64,000 nt of DNA from Gammaproteobacteria bacterium (GCA_013289605.1 JABCZS010000006.1:35081-99080); one strand, 5' to 3'; shown: positions 1 to 10,886, numbered from the stretch's first letter. Notes: generated by a model not told the origin, from the sequence alone. Made by a program: numbers and translations.

Positions 1-1834
<1,834 letters not shown>

Positions 1835-1919
1835 TCACCCTAACATTTAGATTGAGGGAAGTAGGCTAAAATAAGTGGCTTATGATACCATAAACCACCT
1901 AGTTTTAGCAGCGATTTCC

Positions 1920-3104
1920 ATGTCCAATGCAACCATTTACACCGTTTCCAAACTCAATCAGGGCGCTCGCTTACTCCTGGAAGAAGGCTTAGGAACGATC
2001 TGGGTCGAGGGTGAAATTTCTAACCTTATCCGGGCAAGCTCAGGTCATTTGTATTTCTCACTGAAAGATGAAACGGCCCAAGTGCGCTGCGCCTATTTTC
2101 GAGGGCGTCGCAATCAGCAGAACACCTGGACGCAAGGCATGCAGGTATTAGCGTGCGCCCGGGTGAGTTTATATGAGCCTCGGGGTGATTTTCAGTTGAT
2201 CGTTGAATCCCTAGAAGAAGCGGGTCTTGGTGCATTAAATCAAGCCTTTGAAGTGCTCAAAGCAAAACTATTGGCTGAAGGATTGTTTGCCGCCGAACAT
2301 AAACAGGACTTACCCGCCTATCCGCGGTGTTTAGGGGTCATTACCTCACCCACAGGCGCTGCCATACGCGATATTTTGCATGTGTTAGCACGCCGTTATC
2401 CGGTGCTACCTGTTGTGATTTATCCGACATTAGTTCAAGGAGCAAGTGCAGCCGGACAAATCGTCAAGGCCATTGCATTGGCCGAGCAACATCAACGTTG
2501 CGATGTCCTGATTTTGGCGCGCGGTGGCGGCTCGCTAGAAGATTTATGGCCGTTTAACGAGGAAATTGTGGCGAGAATGATTTTTAACTGCACGATCCCG
2601 ATTATCAGCGGCATCGGTCATGAAATTGATTTTACGATTGCTGATTTTGTCGCCGATGTGCGCGCACCTACCCCTTCTGCTGCAGCAGAATTAGTAAGCC
2701 CAGATGGTGAAGGGCTGCAGGCCTATTGCCAGCAAATTGATGTCCGCTTGACACAACTCATCACGCATCGCATTAATGTAAAACGACAACGCTGGCAGAC
2801 TTTAACCCAGCGATTGCGTCATCCGCGCGAGCGTTTGCAGTATTTCGCACAAAAACTTGATGAACAAACCCATAGGTTAATGGCTGCCGGCCAGAAATTA
2901 GCCTTAAAACGGGCGCACCAGCTTTCTTTATCTACTCAAACCCTACAAACTTTAAGCCCATATGCGACTTTGCAACGCGGTTATGCCATCGTCAAAAATG
3001 CTCATGGCGCTATAGTGCGCAGTCCCACACAAGTAAAAGCTAACGATCGGTTAACCACCACAGTCTATGACGGTGAAATTGTCAGTCGCGTGGAGGGTGA
3101 ATAA
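1920..3104 (+). CDS. xseA: Exodeoxyribonuclease VII large subunit
   Basis: Large subunit of exonuclease VII, which degrades single-stranded DNA and acts in mismatch repair and removal of damaged strands. The 394-residue form starts at the ATG at 1920 (MSNATIYTVSKLNQ), which matches the family start. An in-frame GTG at 1875 would add 15 residues unlike the family and is less likely. An OB-fold is seen at about residues 10-105 (WVEGEISN, GHLYFSLKD). The core motifs TSPTGAAIRD, RGGGSLEDLW and GHEIDFTIADFVADVRAPTPSAAAE follow. The small subunit xseB is not adjacent. Confidence 0.95.
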   Translation: MSNATIYTVSKLNQGARLLLEEGLGTIWVEGEISNLIRASSGHLYFSLKDETAQVRCAYFRGRRNQQNTWTQGMQVLACARVSLYEPRGDFQLIVESLEEAGLGALNQAFEVLKAKLLAEGLFAAEHKQDLPAYPRCLGVITSPTGAAIRDILHVLARRYPVLPVVIYPTLVQGASAAGQIVKAIALAEQHQRCDVLILARGGGSLEDLWPFNEEIVARMIFNCTIPIISGIGHEIDFTIADFVADVRAPTPSAAAELVSPDGEGLQAYCQQIDVRLTQLITHRINVKRQRWQTLTQRLRHPRERLQYFAQKLDEQTHRLMAAGQKLALKRAHQLSLSTQTLQTLSPYATLQRGYAIVKNAHGAIVRSPTQVKANDRLTTTVYDGEIVSRVEGE

Positions 3105-3193
3105 CATTAGCAGGCCGTGAATTTATTGTTTCCCCTGCTATACTCTTCAATTAATTGTATTTTTCTATTACCCCAACCTATCGGAGAGATAAA

Positions 3194-3451
3194 ATGAGTA
3201 GAGGTTCTATTTTAGCATTAGGCCTAGGCATCGTCATTGGTGCTGCGGGCATGTGGTTTATTGATCAATCTAAACAACCGACTTACCAAGTGGATGAAGT
3301 GATTGAAGGTTACAGCATTCCTGCGCCTAACCAAGTAAAACCCGCTCCGAAACCTGCTCCAGCACCTGCACCCATGAATGCACCTACAGACATGAACGCT
3401 GTACCTGCAGATCAAATGAATAATGCGGGCGGCACTGTTCAAGGTCAATAA
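3194..3451 (+). CDS. Small membrane-anchored Pro/Ala-rich protein
   Basis: I do not recognise a family. It is 85 residues, starting at ATG 3194 with a GGAGAG ribosome site; an upstream in-frame TTG at 3155 is unlikely. A single hydrophobic helix at about residues 5-22 (ILALGLGIVIGAAGMWFI) is followed by a hydrophilic tail with a Lys-Pro/Ala-Pro run (about residues 53-65) and Asn/Met-rich repeats. The shape fits an inner-membrane-anchored periplasmic protein or an envelope spacer. The next small gene (3514) also begins with one hydrophobic segment. Confidence 0.6.
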   Translation: MSRGSILALGLGIVIGAAGMWFIDQSKQPTYQVDEVIEGYSIPAPNQVKPAPKPAPAPAPMNAPTDMNAVPADQMNNAGGTVQGQ

Positions 3452-3466
3452 ATAAACCCGTGTGTT

Positions 3467-3497
3467 TAGGCTGCAAACGATAAGCGCTTGCAGCCTA
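3467..3497 (+). terminator. Intergenic stem-loop between two small membrane protein genes
   Basis: A perfect 10-base inverted repeat (TAGGCTGCAA and TTGCAGCCTA) with an 11-base loop lies between the genes at 3194 and 3514. It has no run of T after it, so it is a weak terminator candidate. It may instead stabilise or separate the two messages. The Shine-Dalgarno of the next gene follows directly. Confidence 0.4.
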
Positions 3498-3513
3498 CTT
3501 CAAGGAGCTCGTC

Positions 3514-3702
3514 ATGGTAAAAGGAACGATGATGTTTATTTTGGGCGCAACCGTAGGTGTGATAGGTTGTGGTTTAGCCGATTCACCGCTGGATCCGCTA
3601 CACGAGTGGTTAGTCACCAAAGAATGTGAAGCGCATTATGCAAAAGAGCTTAATATGACTCCGCAAGAATTTGCGACAGCGATTGCGAGTGTGAGAAAGT
3701 AG
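3514..3702 (+). CDS. Small single-pass membrane protein, unknown
   Basis: Sixty-two residues, not recognised. An AAGGAG ribosome site precedes the ATG. The N-terminal segment (about residues 3-22, FILGATVGVIGCGLA) is hydrophobic and could be a membrane anchor; the Cys within it resembles a lipobox only loosely. The remainder is a short soluble helix ending in MTPQEFATAIASVRK. It may be co-transcribed with the gene at 3194. Confidence 0.55.
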   Translation: MVKGTMMFILGATVGVIGCGLADSPLDPLHEWLVTKECEAHYAKELNMTPQEFATAIASVRK

Positions 3703-3710
3703 CCTGGTGC

Positions 3711-4253
3711 TTAACTGAGTAAATCATGTAATAGTCTTTGTCGTTTTTCTCGTTTTGCAACATCTCTTAACTCTAACGCACCATTGATATCATCAATGAC
3801 TTGTGCGTCCGCCAGGCATTGCAGATCGGTTAATTTATGATTTTTACATAACCATTGCACCACATCTACCCAACGCCACAAAGGCGATGTACTATTGACT
3901 CCCGCAATGGGCACAGGAAAATCACCTGTTCCGCGCTTACCCTTTACAAATAAAGAAATCGCTTGCTTAGTAAAAGATGTACGCGCTGCGATCTCTGATA
4001 AAGTAGTCCATGCGCCTTCAAGATGATCGACGGTCGCATTTATGGGTGCGGCCTCTATCGCTTTAATCGCTTCGATAATCGCCTGCTGCAAACATTCTCC
4101 GGCTTTATCAAACTCTAAAAAAACCACGTTGTTTCGATAATAAACCAATGCTTCATCACAACCTGCCTCAAATAATGCATCTTCAAGCCCAGGAGTATGT
4201 TCATCTACACCGGTTAATACCAGGATAAAATGATAGTTAGTGTCGTGTTTCAT
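3711..4253 (-). CDS. Helix-turn-helix protein, putative antitoxin/regulator of the upstream HicA-like gene
   Basis: A 180-residue protein. An N-terminal alpha/beta region (about 1-85) is followed by a DNA-binding-like helix-turn-helix at about 90-120 (TLSEIAARTSFTKQAISLFVKGKRG). A region rich in Trp (WRWVDVVQWL) and a basic tail come next. I prefer the ATG at 4253 (GAGG 6 bases upstream) to the TTG at 4265. It overlaps the preceding 86-residue gene by 17 bases, so the two are coupled. From memory, the same pair (small HicA-like protein then HTH protein) recurs in other proteobacteria. The antitoxin role is inferred from order, overlap and the promoter dyad. Confidence 0.65.
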   Translation of the reverse strand: MKHDTNYHFILVLTGVDEHTPGLEDALFEAGCDEALVYYRNNVVFLEFDKAGECLQQAIIEAIKAIEAAPINATVDHLEGAWTTLSEIAARTSFTKQAISLFVKGKRGTGDFPVPIAGVNSTSPLWRWVDVVQWLCKNHKLTDLQCLADAQVIDDINGALELRDVAKREKRQRLLHDLLS

Positions 4254-4497
4254 GATTAACCTCAATCAAATGTATACACAGTCGCACTCTACGTCGAATT
4301 TGCTCCGCATGGATTTCCCCTTCCCTGGGGGTTGACCAAACAGAAAGCATGCAACCACCCCTCGCATGGGAAGCACACAACAATCGTCCCCATGCATGGG
4401 AAGAATGGCCGGTCTTTTTATAGCGCCAACCCAATGATTCAGCGTAACAAATGGCAGCTTCAATGTCCTTATCAGGATGCTTAGGCCTTTTTTCCAT
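4237..4497 (-). CDS. HicA-like small protein, putative toxin
   Basis: Eighty-six residues. The sequence has an HPDKDIEAAICYAESLGWR start and a GHSSHAWGRLLC motif with a central His. A short Cys-containing segment (CASHARGGC) and LSVWSTPREGEIHAEQIRRRV follow. The early helix, lone catalytic-type His and small size resemble the double-stranded-RNA-binding fold of HicA mRNA interferases, but I cannot confirm the fold. It starts at ATG 4497 after AAGG and overlaps the downstream HTH gene by 17 bases. Toxin-first order is typical of hicAB. Activity as a toxin is inference. Confidence 0.6.
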   Translation of the reverse strand: MEKRPKHPDKDIEAAICYAESLGWRYKKTGHSSHAWGRLLCASHARGGCMLSVWSTPREGEIHAEQIRRRVRLCIHLIEVNHETRH

Positions 4498-4513
4498 AGG
4501 TAACCTTTATAAT

Positions 4514-4544
4514 AATTTAGCAATTTCGTTGACGAATGTCAACG
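4514..4544 (-). promoter_or_regulatory. Promoter with dyad operator for the HicA-like/HTH pair
   Basis: On the minus strand TTGACA (4542-4537) and TAAATT (4519-4514) are 17 bases apart, giving a start near 4507, ten bases before the ATG. A perfect 7-base dyad, CGTTGAC-GAAT-GTCAACG (4527-4544), covers the -35 box. A protein bound there would block RNA polymerase. This is the usual autoregulation layout of toxin-antitoxin operons. Confidence 0.55.
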
Positions 4545-4727
4545 ATAGAATCATTAAATACCAGAAATTATGATACCAATCATATAGTATCAATTATTTG
4601 ATGCAAATAGTCTTTTATTAAGAAAATATGATAAGGAAGTTGATTAACATAAGGCTTTTGGCTTGCTTTTTAAAAACAAGATATGGTAAAATAATAAATG
4701 ATTAATTTTTTAAGGTAGGAGCGTAAT

Positions 4728-5168
4728 ATGCCTAGTCACAACAATAACAATACTGAAATGAACAATATGACTGCAGGTTCAGATCAAGCAACTAACGCGC
4801 AAAATAATAATTCTGCTGCGCTCCCTCATTATAGAACTCGGTATGAGTTTATGCGGGCCATGAATGCAGGATCATTACCCTTAAATCTAGGCCTAAGCAT
4901 AGGCGAGAGACTAGGGTCGGTTTTCCAAAGATTATCTCTTTTAAGTTTACAGTGCCAAAATATCATAAACGGTTTAACCCATTCTATTTTGGGCTCGGCA
5001 CACGCCCAAGTGACTCTGACTTCAGCTTTGGCACAGCATTATATGAATGGGAATGGTCCATTGGGTATTAACCCTGCGCATCCTGATCTAGGGAGTCGAC
5101 ACTCTTCAACGGACTCAAACAACTCGAATAGTTCTGTGGGCACAACCCCCTCCAAATCAAACAAATAG
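4728..5168 (+). CDS. Asn/Ser-rich orphan protein, possible secreted or host-directed protein
   Basis: A 146-residue protein of no family I know. It begins with a stretch rich in Asn (residues 4-29) and ends with a Ser/Asn/Thr-rich tail (about 124-146). A central part (about 33-105, YRTRYEFMRAMNAG to HAQVTLTSALAQHY) looks helical and ordered. No signal peptide or membrane helix is seen. The AGGTAGGAG ribosome site and a strong downstream terminator support expression. Disordered polar ends on a small helical core occur among translocated proteins of intracellular bacteria, but nothing here proves that. Confidence 0.55.
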   Translation: MPSHNNNNTEMNNMTAGSDQATNAQNNNSAALPHYRTRYEFMRAMNAGSLPLNLGLSIGERLGSVFQRLSLLSLQCQNIINGLTHSILGSAHAQVTLTSALAQHYMNGNGPLGINPAHPDLGSRHSSTDSNNSNSSVGTTPSKSNK

Positions 5169-5194
5169 ACTATAAAATTTCAAGTTTAATATCT

Positions 5195-5224
5195 AGGGCA
5201 AGCTCAATGCTTGCCCTTATTTTT
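5195..5224 (+). terminator. Rho-independent terminator between the Asn-rich gene and der
   Basis: A 9-base stem (AGGGCAAGC / GCTTGCCCT) with a 5-base loop is followed by TATTTTTT on the plus strand. It ends transcription of the gene at 4728. The stem touches the der stop codon, so it may also serve der from the other side, though the minus-strand tail is poor in T. Confidence 0.8.
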
Positions 5225-6608
5225 TGTCTTTAAATATCCGCTGCGCACGTTCGCGTTTACGCATTTGTCTCGGGGTCAGTAAATTTCTGCGCCCTGCAAA
5301 AGGATTCTCGCCGGATTTAAATACTAATTTAATTGGCGTACCCACTAATTTTAAAACCTGCCTATAAGTATTACTTAAATAGCGGATATACGATGTCGGT
5401 ACATGATCGACTTGATTGCCGTGAATAACGATGGTCGGTGGATTATGCCCGCCAGCGTGGGCAAAGCGTAATTTAATGCGCCGGCCTTGCACTAAGGGCG
5501 GAGGATGCATGGCGGTGGCTTTCTCAAGAATGCTGGTCAAGCGATTGGTCGGTAATTCACACATCGCGCTGCGATAGGCTTCTTCTATGGCCGGGAATAA
5601 ATTGCCCACATTACTGCCGTGTTTTGCCGAAATAAAAAATGTTTTTGCAAAATCGACAAATTTTAATTTCCTATCCATGGTGATTTTAATTTGCTCGCGC
5701 GCATAATCATCTAAGCCGTCCCATTTATTCACCGCAATAACGATAGAGCGTCCGGCTTCTAAAATATAAGCCAGTAAATGTAAATCTTGGTCGGTTAAAT
5801 TTTCTTGGCCATCAATTAATAGCACACACACTTGCGCCGCATCAATGGCTTGCAAGGTTTTAATCACGGAAATTTTTTCTAAGTCTTTATCGATACGCCC
5901 TTGCCGGCGTACCCCTGCGGTATCAATCAAGGTATAAGGCACGCCCATACGCTCAAACGGAATAAATAAACTATCGCGCGTCGTCCCCGGTTCATCAAAC
6001 GCAATGACGCGCTCTTCGCCCAACATACGATTGACTAACGTGGATTTACCGACATTAGGCCGCCCAACGATGGCAATTTTAATGCCTACATTCGGCTCAA
6101 TATTCTCAACCGTGATTTCAGGTAAAAGAGCATTAATCGTTTCGGTTAAGGTGCCTATTCCTGAACCTTGGCTGGCCGCAATCGGCAACACGGTGGTAAA
6201 TCCCAAGGCATAAAAATCAGCAACTGCACTATTAGGATCAAGACCATCGACTTTGTTGACCACCACTAACACCGGTTTATTCACCGTGCGCAGATAATTG
6301 GCAATGTATTGCTCGGCAGGCGTTAAACTCAAGCGCGCATCAACTACAAATAATATGAATTGCGATTCAGCAATCGCTTGTTTGACTTGATTGGCGACCG
6401 GGGAGGCGAGCCCCGCTTCATCATCGGTTAATCCACCGGTATCGATCAACATCACATGTCGACCCGCTAAATCCGCATGACCGTAGTGACGGTCACGCGT
6501 TACCCCCGGATAATCGGCAACGATTGCTGCCCGACTTTTTGTTAAACGATTAAATAAGGTCGATTTCCCGACATTGGGTTGGCCCACAATCGCAATGGCT
6601 GGGATCAT
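5217..6608 (-). CDS. der: Ribosome biogenesis GTPase Der (EngA)
   Basis: Essential double GTPase needed for maturation of the 50S subunit. Its 463 residues have two G domains, each with all motifs: GQPNVGKST (9-17), DTGG, NKVD (118-121) in the first, and GRPNVGKST (182-190), DTAG, NKWD in the second. A KH-like domain (about 350-440) and a basic tail follow. It is the last gene of the hisS-yfgM-bamB-der run, and its ATG shares ATGA with the bamB stop. Confidence 0.97.
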   Translation of the reverse strand: MIPAIAIVGQPNVGKSTLFNRLTKSRAAIVADYPGVTRDRHYGHADLAGRHVMLIDTGGLTDDEAGLASPVANQVKQAIAESQFILFVVDARLSLTPAEQYIANYLRTVNKPVLVVVNKVDGLDPNSAVADFYALGFTTVLPIAASQGSGIGTLTETINALLPEITVENIEPNVGIKIAIVGRPNVGKSTLVNRMLGEERVIAFDEPGTTRDSLFIPFERMGVPYTLIDTAGVRRQGRIDKDLEKISVIKTLQAIDAAQVCVLLIDGQENLTDQDLHLLAYILEAGRSIVIAVNKWDGLDDYAREQIKITMDRKLKFVDFAKTFFISAKHGSNVGNLFPAIEEAYRSAMCELPTNRLTSILEKATAMHPPPLVQGRRIKLRFAHAGGHNPPTIVIHGNQVDHVPTSYIRYLSNTYRQVLKLVGTPIKLVFKSGENPFAGRRNLLTPRQMRKRERAQRIFKDKK

Positions 6609-7756
6609 GATACAGGTACTAGCACATAACGTGCGAGCTTGCCGCTGCTGCTTAATACAAACAAGCTGTCATCCCAGGCTATCGGTGGCGTATGGATCGC
6701 TTTAGAATCTATTTGGGTGCGGCCTACGATTTGGCCGGTGTCTGCACGCAGAATATGCACAAACCCATCCAGATCGCCGACGACGATCATATTCATATAT
6801 GCCGTCGGTGCGGTTAATTCACGGTGGCGTAAATCCGGTTGACGCCAGAGCGTCTCCCCAGTTTCACGATCTAAAGCCCAAATCCTACTTTCATCATCGG
6901 TGATAAATACCGCTTTTTGATTCACGGACAATCCGGCATAAGAAGAAATTTCTTTCTCCCATAATAAGTCTTGGGCATGCACATCAAAAGCAATCGCACG
7001 TCCCTGATAATTCACCACATACAACACGCCGCCATAAACCACCATACGGCCATTGACATCGACGATGCGATCAATCTCAGAGCGGCCCCGCGGATAACTG
7101 ACCACTTCTTGCCAGAGTAACTCACCCGTAGTCAAATCTAAGGCCACCACAAAGCCATTTGCAAAACCAGCGTAAACCACACCTTCATCGATAATAACGG
7201 GTGCACTACCCCGTAATTGTAATAAAGGTGCAGCATGGCGATAACTCCATAGGCTTTTACCATTGCTGGCATCAACGCCATGGACGCGACTGTCTTCAGT
7301 CAATACCACCACTATACCGGCGGCACTTTGCGGCGCGGATAAAATTTCTCCGCTTAATTGGATACGCCAGACTTCCTCACCCTTTGCTTGGTTCAGCGCA
7401 ATCAATTCGCCTTTTTGGGTGCCGACTAAAACTAAATCAGAACCTGCACCTGCCCCGCCGGTAATTTCCACGTCTTCAATGCGACGCTGCCAGAGACGGT
7501 TGAGGCTGTGTGCATTATATGCGCCCACCACACCGCGGTAATCGACAGTGAAAACACGCTCATCGGTGATGGCGGGCTGCAAGCGCAAGTACATTTTGCC
7601 ATCGCCTTTACCGGTCTTAACTGATCCCTCTTCTTGCAAATACATTTCCAGAGGATAAGACGTTAAAGGTTGAGGAGGAGTCTTTAATATTTTGGCTCCG
7701 CACGCTGTCAGCATTAATATACTGAGTAGCACAATGACAAATTTATATCTAATCAT
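6605..7756 (-). CDS. bamB: Outer membrane assembly lipoprotein BamB
   Basis: BAM complex lipoprotein that helps fold beta-barrel proteins into the outer membrane. The 383-residue form begins at ATG 7756 (MIRYKFVIVLLSILMLTACG) with a signal peptide and lipobox LTAC; an AAGGA site lies upstream. Longer in-frame starts lack this logic. The mature part consists of PQQ-like blades (repeated GxLxALDxxTGExLW motifs, such as ASNGKSLWSY, LTTGELLWQE and RETGETLWRQ), as expected for an eight-bladed propeller. It is coupled to der by a 4-base overlap. Confidence 0.95.
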   Translation of the reverse strand: MIRYKFVIVLLSILMLTACGAKILKTPPQPLTSYPLEMYLQEEGSVKTGKGDGKMYLRLQPAITDERVFTVDYRGVVGAYNAHSLNRLWQRRIEDVEITGGAGAGSDLVLVGTQKGELIALNQAKGEEVWRIQLSGEILSAPQSAAGIVVVLTEDSRVHGVDASNGKSLWSYRHAAPLLQLRGSAPVIIDEGVVYAGFANGFVVALDLTTGELLWQEVVSYPRGRSEIDRIVDVNGRMVVYGGVLYVVNYQGRAIAFDVHAQDLLWEKEISSYAGLSVNQKAVFITDDESRIWALDRETGETLWRQPDLRHRELTAPTAYMNMIVVGDLDGFVHILRADTGQIVGRTQIDSKAIHTPPIAWDDSLFVLSSSGKLARYVLVPVS

Positions 7757-7763
7757 AAACAAA

Positions 7764-8393
7764 CTATCCTTGCGGTAAGGCATCAGCTTTAAATTGAAGA
7801 AGATGCGTTTCAAATCCTAAAGCACGGTACGCTTCTAGCGCAGCGATATAAGCGGTGCGCGCTTCTGAGTAACGTTTTAATTCTACCAAGGCATCGCCTT
7901 TAATATCATCATACAAGGGTTGATAACTGCCTGGAGAAATTTCATTGACTAATTTCAAAGCTTCATCAGGCTGTTGTTGTGCTAACTTAACTTGCGCAAG
8001 ACGGGCTCTGGCTATGTCTTTCGCAAAACCAGCACCGTTATGAATCACCCAAGAGAGTTGCTCATCTGCCTTGGCCAAATCATTTTGATCGACCGCTTCT
8101 TGTGCAAAAAATAACGCTACACTGTTCGCATAAGGCGTATTTTTGTAATCTTTTTGCAATTGTGCGGCCACGGTATTAGCACGTTCCATATCGTTGGCTT
8201 CATAGGCGCCAAAAAAGTCTGTAAAAAGAAGGGATGCCTGCTCTGCGCGTTTTAACTGCTCTCCGGAATAGTATTTATAGCCAAAAAAGCCGACAACAAA
8301 TACGACTACGAGACCGAGTAGCCAACCCCGATTTCTTTGCCACCACACTTTTAACATCATTACTCTTTCTTCTTCCGTTGCTATTGCGTTCAC
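7764..8393 (-). CDS. yfgM: YfgM-like membrane-anchored TPR protein
   Basis: A 209-residue protein with a short cytoplasmic N-terminus, one transmembrane helix at about 24-42 ([19 protein letters not shown]) and a periplasmic helical part with TPR-like repeats. YfgM is an ancillary subunit of SecYEG that works with PpiD on periplasmic folding. The start is a GTG sharing GTGA with the hisS stop. Placement between hisS and bamB matches the E. coli order and supports the name. Confidence 0.9.
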   Translation of the reverse strand: MNAIATEEERVMMLKVWWQRNRGWLLGLVVVFVVGFFGYKYYSGEQLKRAEQASLLFTDFFGAYEANDMERANTVAAQLQKDYKNTPYANSVALFFAQEAVDQNDLAKADEQLSWVIHNGAGFAKDIARARLAQVKLAQQQPDEALKLVNEISPGSYQPLYDDIKGDALVELKRYSEARTAYIAALEAYRALGFETHLLQFKADALPQG

Positions 8394-9673
8394 AAGACTC
8401 TCCTTTCATGTAAAGTTGATTCAAAAAACTTAATCAATTCCTCAATCGACAATTGGGTAGCGAAGTCACCGCGTAAATCTTTTAGCGCAATTACGTTTGC
8501 GCGGATTTCATCGTCACCTAAAACCAGGGCATACTTTGCCCCGCTTTTATCCGCACGCTTAAATTGACTTTTCACACTGCCGCCCCCTGCATTCATCAAC
8601 ACCTGCAAGGTTGGCAGCGCATCACGCAAGCGTTCAGCTAAACCCAAGCCAGATTGTACTGCACTTTCACCCAATAATACAAAATATACATCAGGGGTAA
8701 CACTTTGCTGGGCTGGCTTACTTAAATGTAATAAATTAATTAAGCGTTCCAATCCTAATGCAAAACCGACTGCAGGAGTCGCCTCCCCCCCTAATTGGGT
8801 AATTAAACCATCATATCGCCCACCGGCGCAAACAGTACCTTGTGCACCCATCTCTTCATTAACCCACTCGAAAACCGTTTTCGTATAATAATCTAAGCCG
8901 CGGACTAGATGGGGATTAATCTGATAAGCGATACCGAGCGTAGTTAATAATTCTTGTAACTGCGCAAAATGATCGTTAGATTCTTGATCAAGAAAATCGA
9001 GTAAGCGCGGAGCCTTAGCAATCAATGCTTGCATCGTGGGATTTTTACTGTCTAGAATACGCAAGGGATTTGTGGCGAGCCGCCGCACACTGTCTTCATC
9101 TAGGGCATGCGCATGGACATTTAAATATTCAAGCAAGTCTTTACGGTGCCGTACACGTGTATCGAGAGTGCCTAGCGAATTAATTTCTAAACGCAGTTTT
9201 GTCTCTAAGCCTAAATTGCGCCATAGGCGCGCCGTTAGTGCAATAATTTCTGCATCGATATCCGGGCCCGGCATGCCAAAGGCTTCCAGACCAAATTGAT
9301 GAAACTGACGCAACCGCCCTTTTTGTGGCCGTTCATAACGAAACATCGGCCCCATATACCATAAACGCTGCGTTTGTTTAAATAAAATACCGTGCTCTAG
9401 CGCTGCGCGCACACAGCCTGCGGTGCCTTCAGGACGCAAGGTTAACGATTCACCATTGCGATCGGAGAAGGTATACATTTCTTTTGCCACGATATCGGTA
9501 TTTTCGCCCACACTGCGACTAAATAACGTGGTGGGTTCAAGCATAGGAAAGCGCACTTCTTGATAACCATAAGCCGCAGTGAGTGCCCTCAACTGTGCTT
9601 CAAGGTACTGCCAATCGCCTATCTGTGCTGGCATGACATCATGCATGCCACGAATTGCTTGTAGAGTGGTCAC
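8390..9673 (-). CDS. hisS: Histidyl-tRNA synthetase
   Basis: Charges tRNA-His with histidine. It has 427 residues, the usual length. The class II motifs are visible: [12 protein letters not shown] at the start, motif 2 [19 protein letters not shown], the histidine signatures [15 protein letters not shown] and AGGRYDGL, and motif 3 [12 protein letters not shown]-terminal anticodon-binding domain follows (about 325-427). The start is GTG at 9673. The upstream gap to pilW (9674-9742) contains a small palindrome, ATCGAAA-G-TTTCGAT. Confidence 0.97.
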   Translation of the reverse strand: MTTLQAIRGMHDVMPAQIGDWQYLEAQLRALTAAYGYQEVRFPMLEPTTLFSRSVGENTDIVAKEMYTFSDRNGESLTLRPEGTAGCVRAALEHGILFKQTQRLWYMGPMFRYERPQKGRLRQFHQFGLEAFGMPGPDIDAEIIALTARLWRNLGLETKLRLEINSLGTLDTRVRHRKDLLEYLNVHAHALDEDSVRRLATNPLRILDSKNPTMQALIAKAPRLLDFLDQESNDHFAQLQELLTTLGIAYQINPHLVRGLDYYTKTVFEWVNEEMGAQGTVCAGGRYDGLITQLGGEATPAVGFALGLERLINLLHLSKPAQQSVTPDVYFVLLGESAVQSGLGLAERLRDALPTLQVLMNAGGGSVKSQFKRADKSGAKYALVLGDDEIRANVIALKDLRGDFATQLSIEELIKFFESTLHERRVL

Positions 9674-9742
9674 GTTTTTCTTAACAATAGTTCTAGGGAT
9701 AAAAGCTCGAGAGTATACATGATTATCGAAAGTTTCGATATC

Positions 9743-10387
9743 CTAAGCGTCATCTCCGATTAACTTACGCACTAAGGCCATGCTTGCTTGCGTCGGTGCA
9801 TTCAGCTGATGGTACTCATCTAAATAAGCTAGGGCTTGCTGGGTTTCACCTTGCTCAGCGAGTAAATAACTGAGTTTAAAAAATAAACCACTGCGCTTAG
9901 GATCCTGTTGCACCGCTAAATAGGCATAATTGGCGGCCTTAGCATTATTCATTTTGGCCATACACAAGGCCGTATTTTCATACGCGCTCGCGGTATTCGT
10001 GTAGTAGGGATCTAGCAGCGCGCGTTCAAAATAAACTAAAGCTTGAGAGTAGTCTCCCTGTGCACATAAAAATACGCCGTAATTATTATTGACCTGTCCG
10101 GACTTGGGCAGAATTTTTAACGCGTGTTGATAGGTGTATTGTGCCTTAGCCTGCTCATCTACGGTTTCATAGTAATAGGCAAGCGCCAAATGTGGCGCTA
10201 AGGTATTGGGCGCTTGATTTAAAGCACGCAATAATTTTTCTTTGGCGCGTACTCTTTCATTTTGCGCCAAATAGCCTAGGCCTAATTGCACGTTATAGCT
10301 CGCGGCCGTGGTATTCTCAGGGATCTGTTTAAGCGAGCAAGCATTGAGTGCGAATAGGAATGCGAGTAAGACGATTATTTTTTTCAT
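9743..10387 (-). CDS. pilW: Type IV pilus biogenesis lipoprotein PilW/PilF-like
   Basis: A 214-residue lipoprotein with a signal peptide and lipobox (LLAFLFALNACS), then TPR repeats running to the end (YNVQLGLGYLAQNERVRAKEKLLRAL; VNNNYGVFLCAQGDYSQALVYFERAL). This matches PilF/PilW, the pilotin that helps the PilQ secretin assemble. ATG 10387 is chosen because AGGA lies upstream; ATG 10399 has no ribosome site. The ndk-pilW-hisS position agrees with the gammaproteobacterial arrangement, but rlmN, rodZ and ispG are absent from their usual places. Confidence 0.88.
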   Translation of the reverse strand: MKKIIVLLAFLFALNACSLKQIPENTTAASYNVQLGLGYLAQNERVRAKEKLLRALNQAPNTLAPHLALAYYYETVDEQAKAQYTYQHALKILPKSGQVNNNYGVFLCAQGDYSQALVYFERALLDPYYTNTASAYENTALCMAKMNNAKAANYAYLAVQQDPKRSGLFFKLSYLLAEQGETQQALAYLDEYHQLNAPTQASMALVRKLIGDDA

Positions 10388-10413
10388 TGCGTCCTGCATT
10401 TTTATTTAAGAAG

Positions 10414-10451
10414 GTAATCGCCTCCTAACTCATGGGATAGCAGGCGATTAC
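10414..10451 (-). terminator. Stem-loop between ndk and pilW
   Basis: A perfect 10-base stem (GTAATCGCCT / AGGCGATTAC) with an 18-base loop lies between the ndk stop and the pilW start. On the minus strand it is followed by CTTCTTAAATAAAAA, a mixed T/A tail. It could be a partial terminator that lowers readthrough from ndk into pilW. Confidence 0.5.
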
Positions 10452-10460
10452 TTTAGGATC

Positions 10461-10886
10461 CTAACGGCAACACATGTCGCTTTTGGCAAAAAAGAAGGCA
10501 ATTTCTTCGGCAGCGGTTTGCGCAGCATCAGAACCATGCACTGCATTTTCATCGATAGACGCTGCAAAATCAGCGCGGATCGTGCCTGGCGCCGCTTCTT
10601 TAGGATTAGTCGCCCCCATGATTTCTCGGTGTTTAGCAATCGCATTCTCACCTTCGAGCACTTGCACCATCACGGGTCCGCGACTCATGAATTCAACCAA
10701 ATCTTTGTAAAAAGGGCGGGCTTGATGCACGGCATAAAATTGTTCAGCTTGTTTGCGGGATAATTGCAGCATTTTTGCAGCGACTATGCGTAAGCCTTGA
10801 TCTTCAAACCGTTGATAAATTTTGCCGATATAATTTTTTGCTACCGCATCCGGTTTGACGATAGACAGTGTTTGCTCGATGGCCAT
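10461..10886 (-). CDS. ndk: Nucleoside diphosphate kinase
   Basis: Transfers the gamma phosphate between nucleoside triphosphates and diphosphates through a phosphohistidine. It has 141 residues, the usual length. The start [16 protein letters not shown] motif is present ([12 protein letters not shown]), and the active-site segment ENAVHGSDA places the catalytic His at residue 117. The gene ends in an unusual CCR tail. A GAGGAG site precedes the ATG. It directly follows iscA, with 4 bases between them. Confidence 0.97.
   Translation of the reverse strand: MAIEQTLSIVKPDAVAKNYIGKIYQRFEDQGLRIVAAKMLQLSRKQAEQFYAVHQARPFYKDLVEFMSRGPVMVQVLEGENAIAKHREIMGATNPKEAAPGTIRADFAASIDENAVHGSDAAQTAAEEIAFFFAKSDMCCR

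Noticed and set aside
1880..1893. Dyad TTATG-ATAC-CATAA between guaB and xseA as a PurR-type operator
   Set aside because: It does not match the known PurR consensus and its arms are only five bases. Mentioned under guaB only.
4266..4523. An 85-codon frame overlapping the HicA-like gene
   Set aside because: It is a shifted frame of the same region. The HicA-like frame has the ribosome site, the family-like motifs and the overlap with the downstream gene.
9720..9742. ATCGAAA-G-TTTCGAT palindrome as a pilW terminator
   Set aside because: No T run follows on the minus strand and the stem is AT-rich. Mentioned under hisS only.
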